A stretch of DNA of 64,000 nucleotides, from contig NZ_MDEN01000063.1 of the NCBI RefSeq assembly GCF_001705435.1, positions 248,001 through 312,000 on the forward strand. Direction: 5' to 3'. Each line of letters starts with the position of its first letter. Position 1 is the stretch's first letter. Under the pieces are notes generated by a model. That model was given only the letters and a program-made list of their open reading frames with translations. It had not been told where the DNA came from and ran no database searches. The translations under genes and the position numbers were made by a program. Shown here one piece after another: positions 1 through 8,202 of the stretch. This DNA is from Pseudomonas graminis. Its GTDB lineage: Bacteria > Pseudomonadota > Gammaproteobacteria > Pseudomonadales > Pseudomonadaceae.

Positions 1-21
1 GGCGGGATATTGAGGATTTGC

Positions 22-483
22 ATGGCGCAGGCGCAACCCGAGATCGAGGCAGTACAAGAGCAGAGACCAGCGGCACCCTTGCGCCGTCGGCGCAAGGTCA
101 TGATCGGCGTCGGCGGCCTGCTGGGCATTGTGGTGGTAGGCGCGGTGACGATCGTCACGATGCTGGAGCAGCTGGAAATGCGAAATGCCAGCTTCCGACC
201 GCCCATGACTTCCCTGGAACGGCAACAGCTCCTGCCACCGGAGCCTGTGCTGGAAGTCAAACCTCAGGTGGAAGGCCTGCGCTACGGCGCCGCCATTTTG
301 CCGGATCAGGCTGCGAGCGCCGATTCCGCCACGCCTGAACAGGCGTCGGCTTCAGCAGCGGCCCTGCTCTTTAGCGCGCCGTCTTCGCCCCTTGGCCCTG
401 CAGCCCTCACGACACCTGATCCGCTGTCCAGCAAGCCAACGGGCATCGCTCAGGCGATCCACGTGCATAACAGCGCGCAGTAG
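22..483 (+). CDS. Small membrane-anchored proline-rich protein, function unknown
   Basis: The ATG at 22 is preceded closely by TGAGGA, a better ribosome site than the TTG at 10. The 153-residue product has a short charged N-terminus ending in an arginine cluster (RRRR), then one hydrophobic segment of about 20 residues (GVGGLLGIVVVGAVTIV). A predicted extracytoplasmic tail rich in Pro, Ala and Ser follows. By the positive-inside rule the N-terminus should be cytoplasmic and the tail periplasmic. I recognise no catalytic motif. The gene starts at the window edge, so its upstream partners are unseen, and it may be the last gene of an operon. A structural or assembly role for the tail would be a guess. 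Confidence 0.6.
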   Translation: MAQAQPEIEAVQEQRPAAPLRRRRKVMIGVGGLLGIVVVGAVTIVTMLEQLEMRNASFRPPMTSLERQQLLPPEPVLEVKPQVEGLRYGAAILPDQAASADSATPEQASASAAALLFSAPSSPLGPAALTTPDPLSSKPTGIAQAIHVHNSAQ

Positions 484-495
484 GCCCCACCTTTC

Positions 496-810
496 TCAAT
501 GCATCCGGCGACGGTGCTCATTTTCGAATAGCAGTTTGAACTGCTCTTCGCCGTTGTCTTGAACCGCATAGTGCTCGCGAACAGGCCCTGCTTCGATGCG
601 GCCATCCATTGCGACGCGGATGACGGCTGACTTGGGCAGATAGTCCGGCACGTCACCGATGATCGTCAGCTCGCGCAGGCGGTGGCCGTCGTGCTCTATG
701 GTAGTAAGCCGCACTCGGCAGGTTGCCTGCATGGGGATAGGCCCAAACAGCGTGTCCCGCGAATAATCAATTTCGGCGATGCTGGACCGACGGGTTTTAT
801 CAGCATTCAT
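496..810 (-). CDS. Hypothetical protein, about 104 residues
   Basis: The start at 810 is chosen because AGGTGACCTT sits directly upstream. A longer reading to 864 has no such site. The soluble, charged product begins MNADKTRRSS and contains a run of beta-prone segments (MQATCRVRLTTIEHDG, RELTIIGDVPDYL). There is no signal peptide, membrane segment or recognised motif. It is convergent with the upstream small gene, with a 12-base gap, and is followed on its 5' side by a long non-coding stretch that should carry its promoter. The family is not recognised. The gene call rests on the ribosome site and codon pattern. Confidence 0.6.
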   Translation of the reverse strand: MNADKTRRSSIAEIDYSRDTLFGPIPMQATCRVRLTTIEHDGHRLRELTIIGDVPDYLPKSAVIRVAMDGRIEAGPVREHYAVQDNGEEQFKLLFENEHRRRMH

Positions 811-1701
811 AAGGTCACCTCTCTCTGTCCATTGGAAAGTGTTCAAGCATGACAATGGAGGCATGGCAGGCCGGAATAGTTCTCATCGCTGCTGACGATA
901 GTTCTCCATTCATCCGATACGCCAGTGCGCGCCCGTGCGTTTCGGGAGAGTGATGGTAATTACCGGGGTCGATAATTCTGACGTCAATAAACACGACGGC
1001 ACTTAAACGGTTATAGGACAGTACAAGCGGAGCGTGACACTAAAAGCACGTCGCATGTTGCGAAGAAAGCCGCTTATATCCGTCAACGACATGAGATCTG
1101 AGATTAAATTGCGAAAGGCTCTTATTTTATAAATCCATGGGCGCCTGCCTGTGCGACGGAATAATGGCGTCACATTTAAAAAATCTATATAAAACAATGA
1201 CTTGTGTATTGAAATCGTCACGCAGGACGTTTTCTCGGAAAATTGACACTTCGCCGGTTATTTGCAACCATCACTTTACGTTTTCAAGTCTGATGATCTG
1301 CACTTAGTGCAAGCGTCGACACTTCTCTTTTCGGGATTAATCTTTTCAGACGCGCGACGAGTTGGCGGTAGCGTCCCTGGAGAAACCTTGAAAAGAGCAG
1401 CGTAAAGAATAGGCACCCGGGCAGGCTCGGAAAAGGCCCCGCCACCCGGCAAGCAGCGTGTCAGAGCCTGCGCCGATTGATCGACCGCGCATTGATCGTC
1501 CGACCTTCCAGAGCCGCAAACGTGACGCAAATCACCGCGGTTGTCATGCCTGCCGAGTGCAGTAGTTCAATAACAGCGCCTTTATTTTTCAACTTGAAAG
1601 TCCAGACATCGCCTCAGCGATAGCGGTTGAACGCGCACGCAAGTGCGGCGGTTTATAACGCACGTGGCGATACGGTAACGACCCAGCGTGGAGTGACAGT
1701 T
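811..1701. other. Long AT-rich intergenic region without a convincing gene
   Basis: About 890 bases separate the two divergent flanking genes. The stretch from about 1000 to 1270 is visibly richer in A and T than the rest of the window (runs such as CTTATTTTATAAATC). Two minus-strand open frames at 1003-1221 and 1276-1530 have no ribosome site or recognisable product. A TTGACA hexamer lies at 1243-1248 but no good -10 follows at the right distance. It could hold promoters for both flanking genes or be a decayed acquired segment. Confidence 0.5.
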
Positions 1702-3132
1702 ATGCAAGGAGATCATCTGGAAACCGTTTGCGGTTGCGTAGTAGGGGGTGCCGGACCTGCGGGAATGGGACTGCTTTTCAATGCATTGAAAAGTGGCGCC
1801 ATGCCAGAACTGGCCAAGGAAGGTTTAATCATCGTCGACGCGAGTCCCACGCCGGGCACGGGTCGTTTGGGCGATTACCGGATCACCGCCAACTCGGTGG
1901 GCGATGTGTTCCTGGATTGTCTGCGCGACCCGGCTCTGCGTGATGTATTCGAACCCCTCGAACATTCGCCCGCTTATTGGCGCATCCGTCGTCAGGCGCA
2001 AAGTGCGCCGCAATTGGCGGACGTCGCCGAACTGCTGGCGGAAGCCTCGACGCTGGTGCTCGACTTTATCGTCGAGCGGTACGGCGTGAAGTTATGGAGC
2101 AGCACGACGATCACCGAGATCGTGCGCGACGGCGATGACTATCAGGTGTGGGTCGAGTCCGATGGCCGCAGTCAGCGAATTCGCAGCCGTGCAGTCGTCC
2201 TCAATCTGGGGGGTTGGCAGGACCCGCAGCATCTCCTCGACAGCCTGGCGGATCAAGGCCTCGCGGTGCCGCCCTCGGCGCAGATCGAGAGCGCCGATGC
2301 GCTGCTGAGAATGAACGCCGTGCAACTGCGCCATCTCTTCGCGAAGACGCTGGCGGCCAAGGGTCGGGTGTGCGTCGTGGGCGGTTCCCACAGCGCGTTC
2401 TCGGTGCTGGAAAACCTGGCCGACGCGCTGGAGTTTGCCGGCCTGGAGGAGGTCACGCTGGTCCACCGTTCGCCGATCCGCCTGTTTTACGAAACCGCTC
2501 AGGCCGCGCTGGATGCAGGCTATGTGTTCGATGCGGTCAGGGATGTCTGCCCGGTGTCGGGGCGGGTCAACCGGTCAGGCGGTTTGCGCTATAGGGCGCT
2601 GGACGTGGGGCGTGAAGCCTTGTCCAAAGGCCAGATCGGCAAGACCGGCGTACGCGTGCAGCTGCTGCAAACCCATCAGGGTCCGACCGATCAGTTCGAG
2701 CGCGCCCGTCTGGCGCTGGCGGAAGCCGACATTGTGGTGCAGTGCACGGGTTATCAGCCGTTGCTGCCAGCCTTGAGTAATGCCGGTGGCGAGGCCATCA
2801 CGCTGATGGAGGTCAAGGGCGGGCTGGATTCAGATCCAACGGGTTGCCCGCTCGACGCCAGCGGTCAGCGCCTGCACGGCCTGCACCTGTTCGGCCTGGG
2901 GGCCGGGCTGGGGGTTGATCCGCGATTAGGCAGCGAAGCATCGTTTGACGGCCGCATCTATGGGGTCTGGCAGTTCCATCACGACGCCAGCGGCGTGGTG
3001 ATCGATTCGGTCCTGACCCGCTTGCAGACCCCGGCACTGCAGCCGGTCGCTGCGGCGCCACGGTGGGTGTCCAGTCGCAGCGAAGAACGTTTGCCGTTCC
3101 TCTGGCCCGTGCTGATCAACGCGCAATCCTGA
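1702..3132 (+). CDS. FAD/NAD(P)-binding oxidoreductase (flavin monooxygenase-like)
   Basis: The product carries an N-terminal FAD-binding Rossmann motif, VVGGAGPAGMG, within about 25 residues of the ATG at 1702. A second dinucleotide-binding motif, VCVVGGSHSAFS, lies near residue 225. This two-Rossmann layout is that of class B flavin monooxygenases and N-hydroxylases. A C-terminal stretch (LHLFGLGAGLGVDP) resembles the second FAD contact. The ATG at 1702 has GGAGTGA upstream; a TTG at 1627 would add 25 residues that precede the FAD motif without clear support. The gene stands alone and ends at a clear terminator. The substrate cannot be deduced. Family level is fairly sure, function is not. 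Confidence 0.7.
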   Translation: MQGDHLETVCGCVVGGAGPAGMGLLFNALKSGAMPELAKEGLIIVDASPTPGTGRLGDYRITANSVGDVFLDCLRDPALRDVFEPLEHSPAYWRIRRQAQSAPQLADVAELLAEASTLVLDFIVERYGVKLWSSTTITEIVRDGDDYQVWVESDGRSQRIRSRAVVLNLGGWQDPQHLLDSLADQGLAVPPSAQIESADALLRMNAVQLRHLFAKTLAAKGRVCVVGGSHSAFSVLENLADALEFAGLEEVTLVHRSPIRLFYETAQAALDAGYVFDAVRDVCPVSGRVNRSGGLRYRALDVGREALSKGQIGKTGVRVQLLQTHQGPTDQFERARLALAEADIVVQCTGYQPLLPALSNAGGEAITLMEVKGGLDSDPTGCPLDASGQRLHGLHLFGLGAGLGVDPRLGSEASFDGRIYGVWQFHHDASGVVIDSVLTRLQTPALQPVAAAPRWVSSRSEERLPFLWPVLINAQS

Positions 3133-3151
3133 GGCACATTGCAACACCTGC

Positions 3152-3192
3152 ATCCCGGCGCTCCTTTGGTTAGGCAGCCCGGGATTTTTTTT
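3152..3192 (+). terminator. Rho-independent terminator after the FAD oxidoreductase
   Basis: Arms ATCCCGG and CCGGGAT enclose a loop of about 20 bases and are followed directly by a run of eight T residues. Confidence 0.75.
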
Positions 3193-3216
3193 GCCCGAGA
3201 GGCGACCAGGCGTCGG

Positions 3217-4470
3217 TCACTTGCCCGGAGTGTGCGTCGCCAGCTCCATGATCATCCGCGTCAGCAGGTAGATGCGCGGCGATACGCTGTCGACTTCGGC
3301 ATATTCCTCGGGCGTGTGAATATTGCCGCCAACGATGCCGAAGCCATCCAGGGTTGGCACGCCGACCCCGGCCGAGAGGCTCGCATCGGCCGCGCCGCCG
3401 CTGCCTTCGATGGTCAGTTTGCGGCCGATCTCGCCGTAGATGCCCTGGGCGATATCGACCAGCTTGTCGGTTTCCGGCGTCTGCGGCATGGGTGGCAAAC
3501 CGCGCTCCAGGCGGGTGGTCACTTGGGTGTCCGGGATCAGTTTGTCAGCCGACACCCGCGCCAGATCCTTCTCGATGCGGTCGAACTCTTCCGGCACGGC
3601 GGCGCGCACATCGGCCTTGGCGGTGGCCTGATCGGGGATGACGTTGGTGCGATCGCCGGCGTTGAGCACGGTGAAATTGATCGTGGTCTTCTTCTCGGCG
3701 TCGCCCAGCTTGCCCAGTTGCAGAATCTGATGCGCCACCTCCATGGCCGCGTTGCGCCCCAGTTCCGGCGCGACGCCGGCGTGGGACGCCTTGCCTTTTA
3801 CCTCAACCACTGCGGTGGCGCTGCCTTTGCGCCAGATCACCAGACCGTCGGCGGGGCGCCCCGGCTCCAGGTTCAGGGTCACATCGTGCTGTTTGGCGAC
3901 CTTCTGGATCAGCGCGGTGGCGGCGGCGGAACCGGTCTCCTCGCTGGCGTCCAGCAGGAAGGTAATCTGCGCGTAGTCCTTGAAGTCGAGCTTCTTCAGA
4001 ATCTTCAGCGCGTAAAGGCCGGCAACGATGCCGCCCTTGTCGTCCATCACCCCTGGCCCGTACGCACGGCCGTCCTTGATGTGGAACGGGCGGGCGGCGG
4101 CGGAACCTTCCTTGAACACGGTGTCCATGTGCGCCATCAGCAGTATCTTCGCCTTGCCGCTCCCTTTGAGCGTCGCGACCACATGCTGGCTCTTGTCCGG
4201 CGCGGTGTTGGGGATCATCTCGATGGTCGCGCCGAGGGCCTTGAGCTGGGCGACGACGATGTCACGCACTTGGGTCAGTCCCGGCTCGTAGCCGGAGCCG
4301 GTATCGATATTGACCAATTGTTCCAGCAGCTTCAGCGCGTCGTCCTTGGATTGCTCGGCATCCGCCTGAACCTGTTTATTGGGCTCGGCAAACGCAGGCG
4401 CTGCCGCGGAGAATGCGATACCGAAGGCCAGCGCGCTGGCGAGGAGAGAGCGGGAAAACGGTGAGGTCAT
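3217..4470 (-). CDS. Periplasmic M20 family metallopeptidase, carboxypeptidase G2-like
   Basis: The 417-residue protein has a signal peptide ending near AFAEP (about residue 28). The di-zinc M20 ligands are all present: H114 and D116 in MAHMDT, D143 in DDKGG, E177/E178 in SEETG, E202 in LEPG and H385 near the C-terminus. These align with H112, D141, E175/E176, E200 and H385 of Pseudomonas carboxypeptidase G2 as I recall that sequence. It should remove C-terminal glutamate from folate-like or other N-acyl amino acids in the periplasm. The start at 4470 has AAGGATCG upstream. It is monocistronic and convergent with the FAD oxidoreductase. The exact substrate is inferred only from the family. 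Confidence 0.88.
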   Translation of the reverse strand: MTSPFSRSLLASALAFGIAFSAAAPAFAEPNKQVQADAEQSKDDALKLLEQLVNIDTGSGYEPGLTQVRDIVVAQLKALGATIEMIPNTAPDKSQHVVATLKGSGKAKILLMAHMDTVFKEGSAAARPFHIKDGRAYGPGVMDDKGGIVAGLYALKILKKLDFKDYAQITFLLDASEETGSAAATALIQKVAKQHDVTLNLEPGRPADGLVIWRKGSATAVVEVKGKASHAGVAPELGRNAAMEVAHQILQLGKLGDAEKKTTINFTVLNAGDRTNVIPDQATAKADVRAAVPEEFDRIEKDLARVSADKLIPDTQVTTRLERGLPPMPQTPETDKLVDIAQGIYGEIGRKLTIEGSGGAADASLSAGVGVPTLDGFGIVGGNIHTPEEYAEVDSVSPRIYLLTRMIMELATHTPGK

Positions 4471-4632
4471 GGTCGATCCTTGAAGTGGCATAAAAGGGCT
4501 GGAGAGACACCGTAGCCCGTTGCGCAGGATCGTGCATGTCAAAACGCGTTATTCACATCGACAAAAACGCCGAACCTTTAGGCTGGGCTACCCTCAACAT
4601 TCCTACGTCAGTCATCAGAGGAGAGGCATCCC

Positions 4633-4869
4633 ATGCCGGTTAAGCACGATTTGTACGCGGACCTGAGCATCACCAAAGACGAGCTCGCCAAGCGCAAGGG
4701 CACCGACGCGAAGCTCAATGCCCTGGTCGAGCACTACAATGAGCTGGACATCCATATTGTCAGCGCCGAAGAGGCGGGCGATATTCCCGACGATGAGTTG
4801 AAGAAGCTCAAGGAAAAAAGGCTGCAGGCCAAAGACACCATCGCCAGCCACCTGAATACCTCAGGCTGA
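4633..4869 (+). CDS. YdcH-like (DUF465) small coiled-coil protein
   Basis: The 78-residue, highly charged, helical protein matches the YdcH/DUF465 pattern: an N-terminal SITKDELAKRKG-type helix, a central LVEHYNELDIHI stretch and a Lys/Glu-rich C-terminal helix (DELKKLKEKRLQAKD). Members are small cytoplasmic proteins of unknown function. The ribosome site GAGGAGAGG lies a few bases before the ATG. The gene is monocistronic and is closed by a strong terminator at 4891-4930. Confidence 0.85.
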   Translation: MPVKHDLYADLSITKDELAKRKGTDAKLNALVEHYNELDIHIVSAEEAGDIPDDELKKLKEKRLQAKDTIASHLNTSG

Positions 4870-4890
4870 TCGGGTCAAACGACTCAGCAA

Positions 4891-4930
4891 CTAAAACGGC
4901 CGATCTCTTATGGAGGTCGGCCGTTTTTAG
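4891..4930 (+). terminator. Rho-independent terminator after the ydcH-like gene
   Basis: Arms CTAAAACGGCCGA and TCGGCCGTTTTTAG form a long near-perfect hairpin ending in T residues. Because of the flanking A and T runs it may work in both directions. Confidence 0.85.
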
Positions 4931-5059
4931 TTGGCGATTCCGGATGCCTGACAACTTGTCGCGGCATCTGGAAGTGCATCGCCCAATACGCTGGATCTGT
5001 GTGTTCGCTCGCGCTTAGTTATCGGCGTGGGCGACTTCGATGGATCCAAAGTTCAGACG

Positions 5060-5089
5060 AAAAAAAACGGCGTCTGGTCAGTCGCCGTC
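5060..5089 (-). terminator. Terminator of csrA
   Basis: On the minus strand ACGGCG and CGCCGT pair around a 10-base loop and are followed by eight T residues. A further perfect hairpin, CTGTCAGC/GCTGACAG, lies at 5095-5122 between the stop codon and this terminator. Confidence 0.8.
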
Positions 5090-5149
5090 GCCGATCTGTC
5101 AGCACCGGGTGGCCGCTGACAGTAATCGAATAAGCATAAACCGGAGGGT

Positions 5150-5338
5150 TTATTGCGGATCCTGGTCGGGTGCAGCCTCGGCCTTGATGCGCTTGTAGAT
5201 TTCTTCGCGGTGCACTGAAACATCTTTCGGAGCGTTGATGCCAAGACGGACTTGGAGACCCTGAACGCCCAGAATGGTAACGGTGATGTCGTCACCAATG
5301 TTTATGCTTTCGCCGACTTTGCGGGTGAGTATCAACAT
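5150..5338 (-). CDS. csrA: CsrA/RsmE-type post-transcriptional regulator
   Basis: The 62-residue protein begins [10 protein letters not shown] and contains [19 protein letters not shown], the hallmark of CsrA. The RNA-contacting residues L4 and R44 are present. Its [14 protein letters not shown] segment is closer to Pseudomonas RsmE than to RsmA as I recall them. It should act as a homodimer that binds GGA motifs in hairpin loops of mRNA leaders and is titrated by Rsm small RNAs under GacA control. The start at 5338 follows AAGGAAAAG, which itself contains a GGA. Further upstream the leader has GCATTTGGATGC, a small hairpin with GGA, so autoregulation is plausible. The gene is monocistronic with its own terminator. 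Confidence 0.93.
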   Translation of the reverse strand: MLILTRKVGESINIGDDITVTILGVQGLQVRLGINAPKDVSVHREEIYKRIKAEAAPDQDPQ

Positions 5339-5926
5339 AATCTTTTCCTTGATGGCCTCATGAAGCGCCTCTACCGGGAGGCTGGCGTGAGCCTTTGGGT
5401 GGTGGTGATTGCCGATTGCATCCAAATGCGTTCATCAGTATGACGCCATTGGTACGATTTTAATTCCCCAGGTTCATCGTCTTGTCACAGTTAGCGCCGC
5501 TCCTGGGTCGAACGGCAGGGGAATCTTGCCTGATACTGGCGGTAAATTCCCGTGCAAATCGGCCATCGTTTGATAGCCGGATTCCGCGCGGCGCCTATTC
5601 CACACTCCTTTAGCCTTTATTGCAAAGAACTCATGCGGGCCGGTGATGAAATTTTCATTAGATTGCCCCGTACGAGTTCTCAGAACGGAGTGTAGGAGAC
5701 TTCCGAAATGAGTACCGGCAAAACGCCGTAACTTTAATCGAATTGATGAGGGGATGTGTGAACGGTTTTGTATCAAGCCCCGGTTTATCAGACCTGAAGA
5801 CTCGGACGTCGACATCGGGATAGGAGCGGAAGGGGGCGAGGGGGGCTGAAATAACATGCCCACCGCGGGGGTGGGCATGGATGCAACAGGGAGGCATGGC
5901 CGCGTCAATATGCCGCGATCAATGCA
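5339..5926. other. Intergenic region between csrA and gntP, no gene seen
   Basis: This 588-base stretch holds the csrA leader and promoter on its left side. A minus-strand open frame at 5474-5908 has no ribosome site and no recognisable product. Apart from the hairpin at 5856-5878, I see no structured element or strong promoter. The sequence around 5640-5760 is moderately AT-rich and could hide a promoter or small RNA that I cannot define. Confidence 0.5.
5856..5878 (-). terminator. Hairpin downstream of gntP, probable terminator
   Basis: Nine-base perfect arms ATGCCCACC and GGTGGGCAT surround a 5-base loop, about 50 bases past the gntP stop. The T tract on the minus strand is weak, so the call is tentative. 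Confidence 0.5.
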
Positions 5927-7279
5927 TCAGACGACCAGCGACAGCAGCATGATCAGGATGATGCCCACCACCGACAGGATGGTTTCCATCACGGTCCAGG
6001 TTTTCAGGGTTTCAGCCACGGTCATGTTGAAGTACTGCTTGACCAGCCAGAAACCCGCATCGTTCACGTGGGACAGAATCAGCGAACCGGCACCGGTTGC
6101 CAGAACCAGCAGTTCGCGGTTCACCCCCGGGATCATGCCAACCACCGGCGCGACGATCCCGGCACCGGTGATGGTCGCGACGGTCGCGGAACCGGTGGCG
6201 ATACGGATCACTGCAGCCACCAGCCACGCCAGCAGAATCGGCGAGATCTGCGCCTGCACGGCCATGTGGCCGATGAGGTTACCGACGCCACTGTCCACCA
6301 GCATCTGCTTGAAGCCACCGCCGGCACCGACGATCAGCACGATCGCGGCCACTGGCGCCAGGCTCTGGTCGAGCAGCTTGATGATGTGATCGCGGCTGAA
6401 GCCACGGGCCGAACCGAAGGTGTAGAACGCCAGCAGCAGGGCGAACAGGAGAGCAGCGATCGGGTGACCGATGAAGTCCATCCAGATGCGGAAGATGTGA
6501 CCGGCTGGCAGCGCAACGTCGGCAAACGTCTTGAGCAGCATCAGGAACACCGGCAGCAGGATGGTCACCAGCGTGATGGCAAAGCTTGGCAGGTTGTCGT
6601 TGGTCGATTCCTTGGCAATCTGGTCCATCAGCTCTTTCGACGGGTTGCCCGGAATGCGCTTGGCAATCCATTTACCGTAGATCGGGCCGGCGATGATGGC
6701 GGTCGGGAACGCGACGATCAGACCGTAGAAAATGGTCTTGCCGATATCGGCGTTGAAGATGCCGATCGCCAGCAACGGACCCGGATGCGGCGGCACCAGA
6801 CCGTGGACGGCCGACAGACCGGCCAGCAACGGGATACCGATCTTGACGATGGACACGCCGCTGCGACGGGCAACGATGAACACCAGCGGGATCAGCAGCA
6901 CGAAGCCGATTTCGAAGAACAGCGGGATGCCCACCAGAAACGCCGAAAACATCATGGCCCAGTGCACGCGGTCCTTGCCGAAGCGACGGATCAGCGTCTG
7001 GGCGATCTGGTCAGCACCGCCGGAGTCGGCCATCAGCTTGCCGAGCATGGTGCCCAGGCCGAGGATGATGCCGACGAAACCCAGCACGCCGCCGAAACCG
7101 TCCTGGAACGATTTCATCACTTTGTCGACCGGCATCCCGGAGGTCAGCCCGAGAAAACCGGCAGCGATGGTCAATGCAATAAAGGGGTGGACTTTGAACT
7201 TGGTGATCAGAAGCACAAGGCCAATGATGGTCACCAACGCATCGACCAGCAGATACGTGTCTTGAGTCATACCGAACAT
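5927..7279 (-). CDS. gntP: Gluconate:H+ symporter (GntP family permease)
   Basis: The roughly 450-residue polytopic protein has about a dozen hydrophobic segments and GntP-family signatures, including GLVPPHPGPLLAIGIF, RIATGSATVATITGAG and ATGAGSLILSHVNDAGFWLVKQYFNMT. It should import D-gluconate across the inner membrane. The start at 7279 (MFGMTQD) is preceded by GGAGAGAC. It lies downstream of gntK on the same strand with a gap of about 130 bases. That gap contains its own GntR operator (7370-7383), so it probably has a separate repressed promoter besides any read-through. A second member of this family is encoded at 25644-26993. Confidence 0.92.
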   Translation of the reverse strand: MFGMTQDTYLLVDALVTIIGLVLLITKFKVHPFIALTIAAGFLGLTSGMPVDKVMKSFQDGFGGVLGFVGIILGLGTMLGKLMADSGGADQIAQTLIRRFGKDRVHWAMMFSAFLVGIPLFFEIGFVLLIPLVFIVARRSGVSIVKIGIPLLAGLSAVHGLVPPHPGPLLAIGIFNADIGKTIFYGLIVAFPTAIIAGPIYGKWIAKRIPGNPSKELMDQIAKESTNDNLPSFAITLVTILLPVFLMLLKTFADVALPAGHIFRIWMDFIGHPIAALLFALLLAFYTFGSARGFSRDHIIKLLDQSLAPVAAIVLIVGAGGGFKQMLVDSGVGNLIGHMAVQAQISPILLAWLVAAVIRIATGSATVATITGAGIVAPVVGMIPGVNRELLVLATGAGSLILSHVNDAGFWLVKQYFNMTVAETLKTWTVMETILSVVGIILIMLLSLVV

Positions 7280-7369
7280 GGGGGTGTCTCTCCGTTGTAT
7301 TTTGTTTTTTTGGAGCTGCTGCTTGACGCTGTCGCTCTCTGCCCTGTGAAGCAAGGGCAGCGTCATCAG

Positions 7370-7383
7370 AGACAGCGCTACCT
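7370..7383 (-). promoter_or_regulatory. Putative GntR operator in front of gntP
   Basis: AGACAGCGCTACCT is one of three near-identical 14-mers (AGAYAGCGCTAYCT) found only around gntP, gntK and gntR. The core TAGCGCT matches the motif I recall for Pseudomonas GntR. Confidence 0.75.
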
Positions 7384-7407
7384 TTGCCGCTCACGCCTGA
7401 TCGAGGA

Positions 7408-7974
7408 TCAAGAGCCGGTGCGCGCGGTGACAGATGGGGTTTGAGCCTCGGAGCCAGACTCGCTCCACCACGTGGCCGCTTCCTTACCGATGGTCTCGAT
7501 CGATTGGGTCGCGTCCACCACCAGTGTGCGGTCCTCGTTATACGGAGGCTCGAGGGTCGCGAACTGGCTGTCGACCAGACTGGCCGGCATGAAGTGGCCC
7601 GGGCGATGGGAGCAGCGTTCGGTGGCGAGTTCTTTGGTCAGCTCCAGAAACACGAAGCCCAGCTCCGGCACGGCTGCACGCAGACGTTCGCGGTAGATGA
7701 GCTTGAGGGAGGAGCAGGTCAGGACAGGTTTTTCGCCGTTCTTCACAGCGGCGGCAACTTCTTCGCCGAGTCGGGTCAGCCAGCCGGCGCGATCGTTGTC
7801 GTCAAGGGGATGGCCCGCGCTCATCTTGTCGATGTTGGCTTGAGGATGGAACGCATCACCCTCGATCAGGCGGCCGCCGCTGTTTTTAGCGATGGCCTCG
7901 CCGACGGCGCTCTTGCCGCAGCCGGAAACACCCATTACCACGATGGCGGAAATAGCATGTGGAGCAGTAGTCAT
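7408..7974 (-). CDS. gntK: Gluconokinase
   Basis: The 188-residue P-loop kinase has a Walker A motif GVSGCGKS at residues 15-22. The family motifs LIEGDAFHPQANIDKMSAGHPLDD and FVFLELTKE are present, followed by a lid region (HFMPASLVDSQFATLEPP). It phosphorylates D-gluconate to 6-phosphogluconate in the cytoplasm, feeding the Entner-Doudoroff pathway, and acts with the neighbouring permease. Length matches GntK enzymes, with a short extra C-terminal tail. Its promoter region carries a GntR operator at 7991-8004. It is transcribed divergently from gntR. Confidence 0.94.
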   Translation of the reverse strand: MTTAPHAISAIVVMGVSGCGKSAVGEAIAKNSGGRLIEGDAFHPQANIDKMSAGHPLDDNDRAGWLTRLGEEVAAAVKNGEKPVLTCSSLKLIYRERLRAAVPELGFVFLELTKELATERCSHRPGHFMPASLVDSQFATLEPPYNEDRTLVVDATQSIETIGKEAATWWSESGSEAQTPSVTARTGS

Positions 7975-7990
7975 AAAAACCTCGTCCCGG

Positions 7991-8004
7991 AGACAGCGCT
8001 ATCT
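7991..8004 (-). promoter_or_regulatory. Putative GntR operator in front of gntK
   Basis: AGACAGCGCTATCT lies 16 bases upstream of the gntK start and matches the operators at 7370 and 8130. Confidence 0.78.
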
Positions 8005-8129
8005 TCGCCGAATGGTGTGCAAGTCCGGCGAGACTGTTTCCAGGTGTAGTCATTGTTATGGGTATCTCGCTGATCCATGAGATGCAAAACCCGGTCGTGG
8101 AATCGATCGAAAAGTTGCGGGCCTCCGTG

Positions 8130-8143
8130 AGATAGCGCTACCT
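8130..8143 (+). promoter_or_regulatory. Putative GntR operator in front of gntR
   Basis: AGATAGCGCTACCT lies 59 bases upstream of the gntR start. It suggests autorepression by GntR. Confidence 0.78.
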
Positions 8144-8202
8144 TAGAGCCCATCCCACACAATCGCAACCCCCGCAGCTTTCTTCCAATCAGTTGGCAAC
8201 GC

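Noticed and set aside
1003..1530. Two minus-strand small frames in the AT-rich gap
   Set aside because: Neither has a ribosome site or similarity to a known protein; they look random.
5474..5908. Minus-strand 144-codon frame between csrA and gntP
   Set aside because: No ribosome site, no recognisable product and an atypical protein composition.
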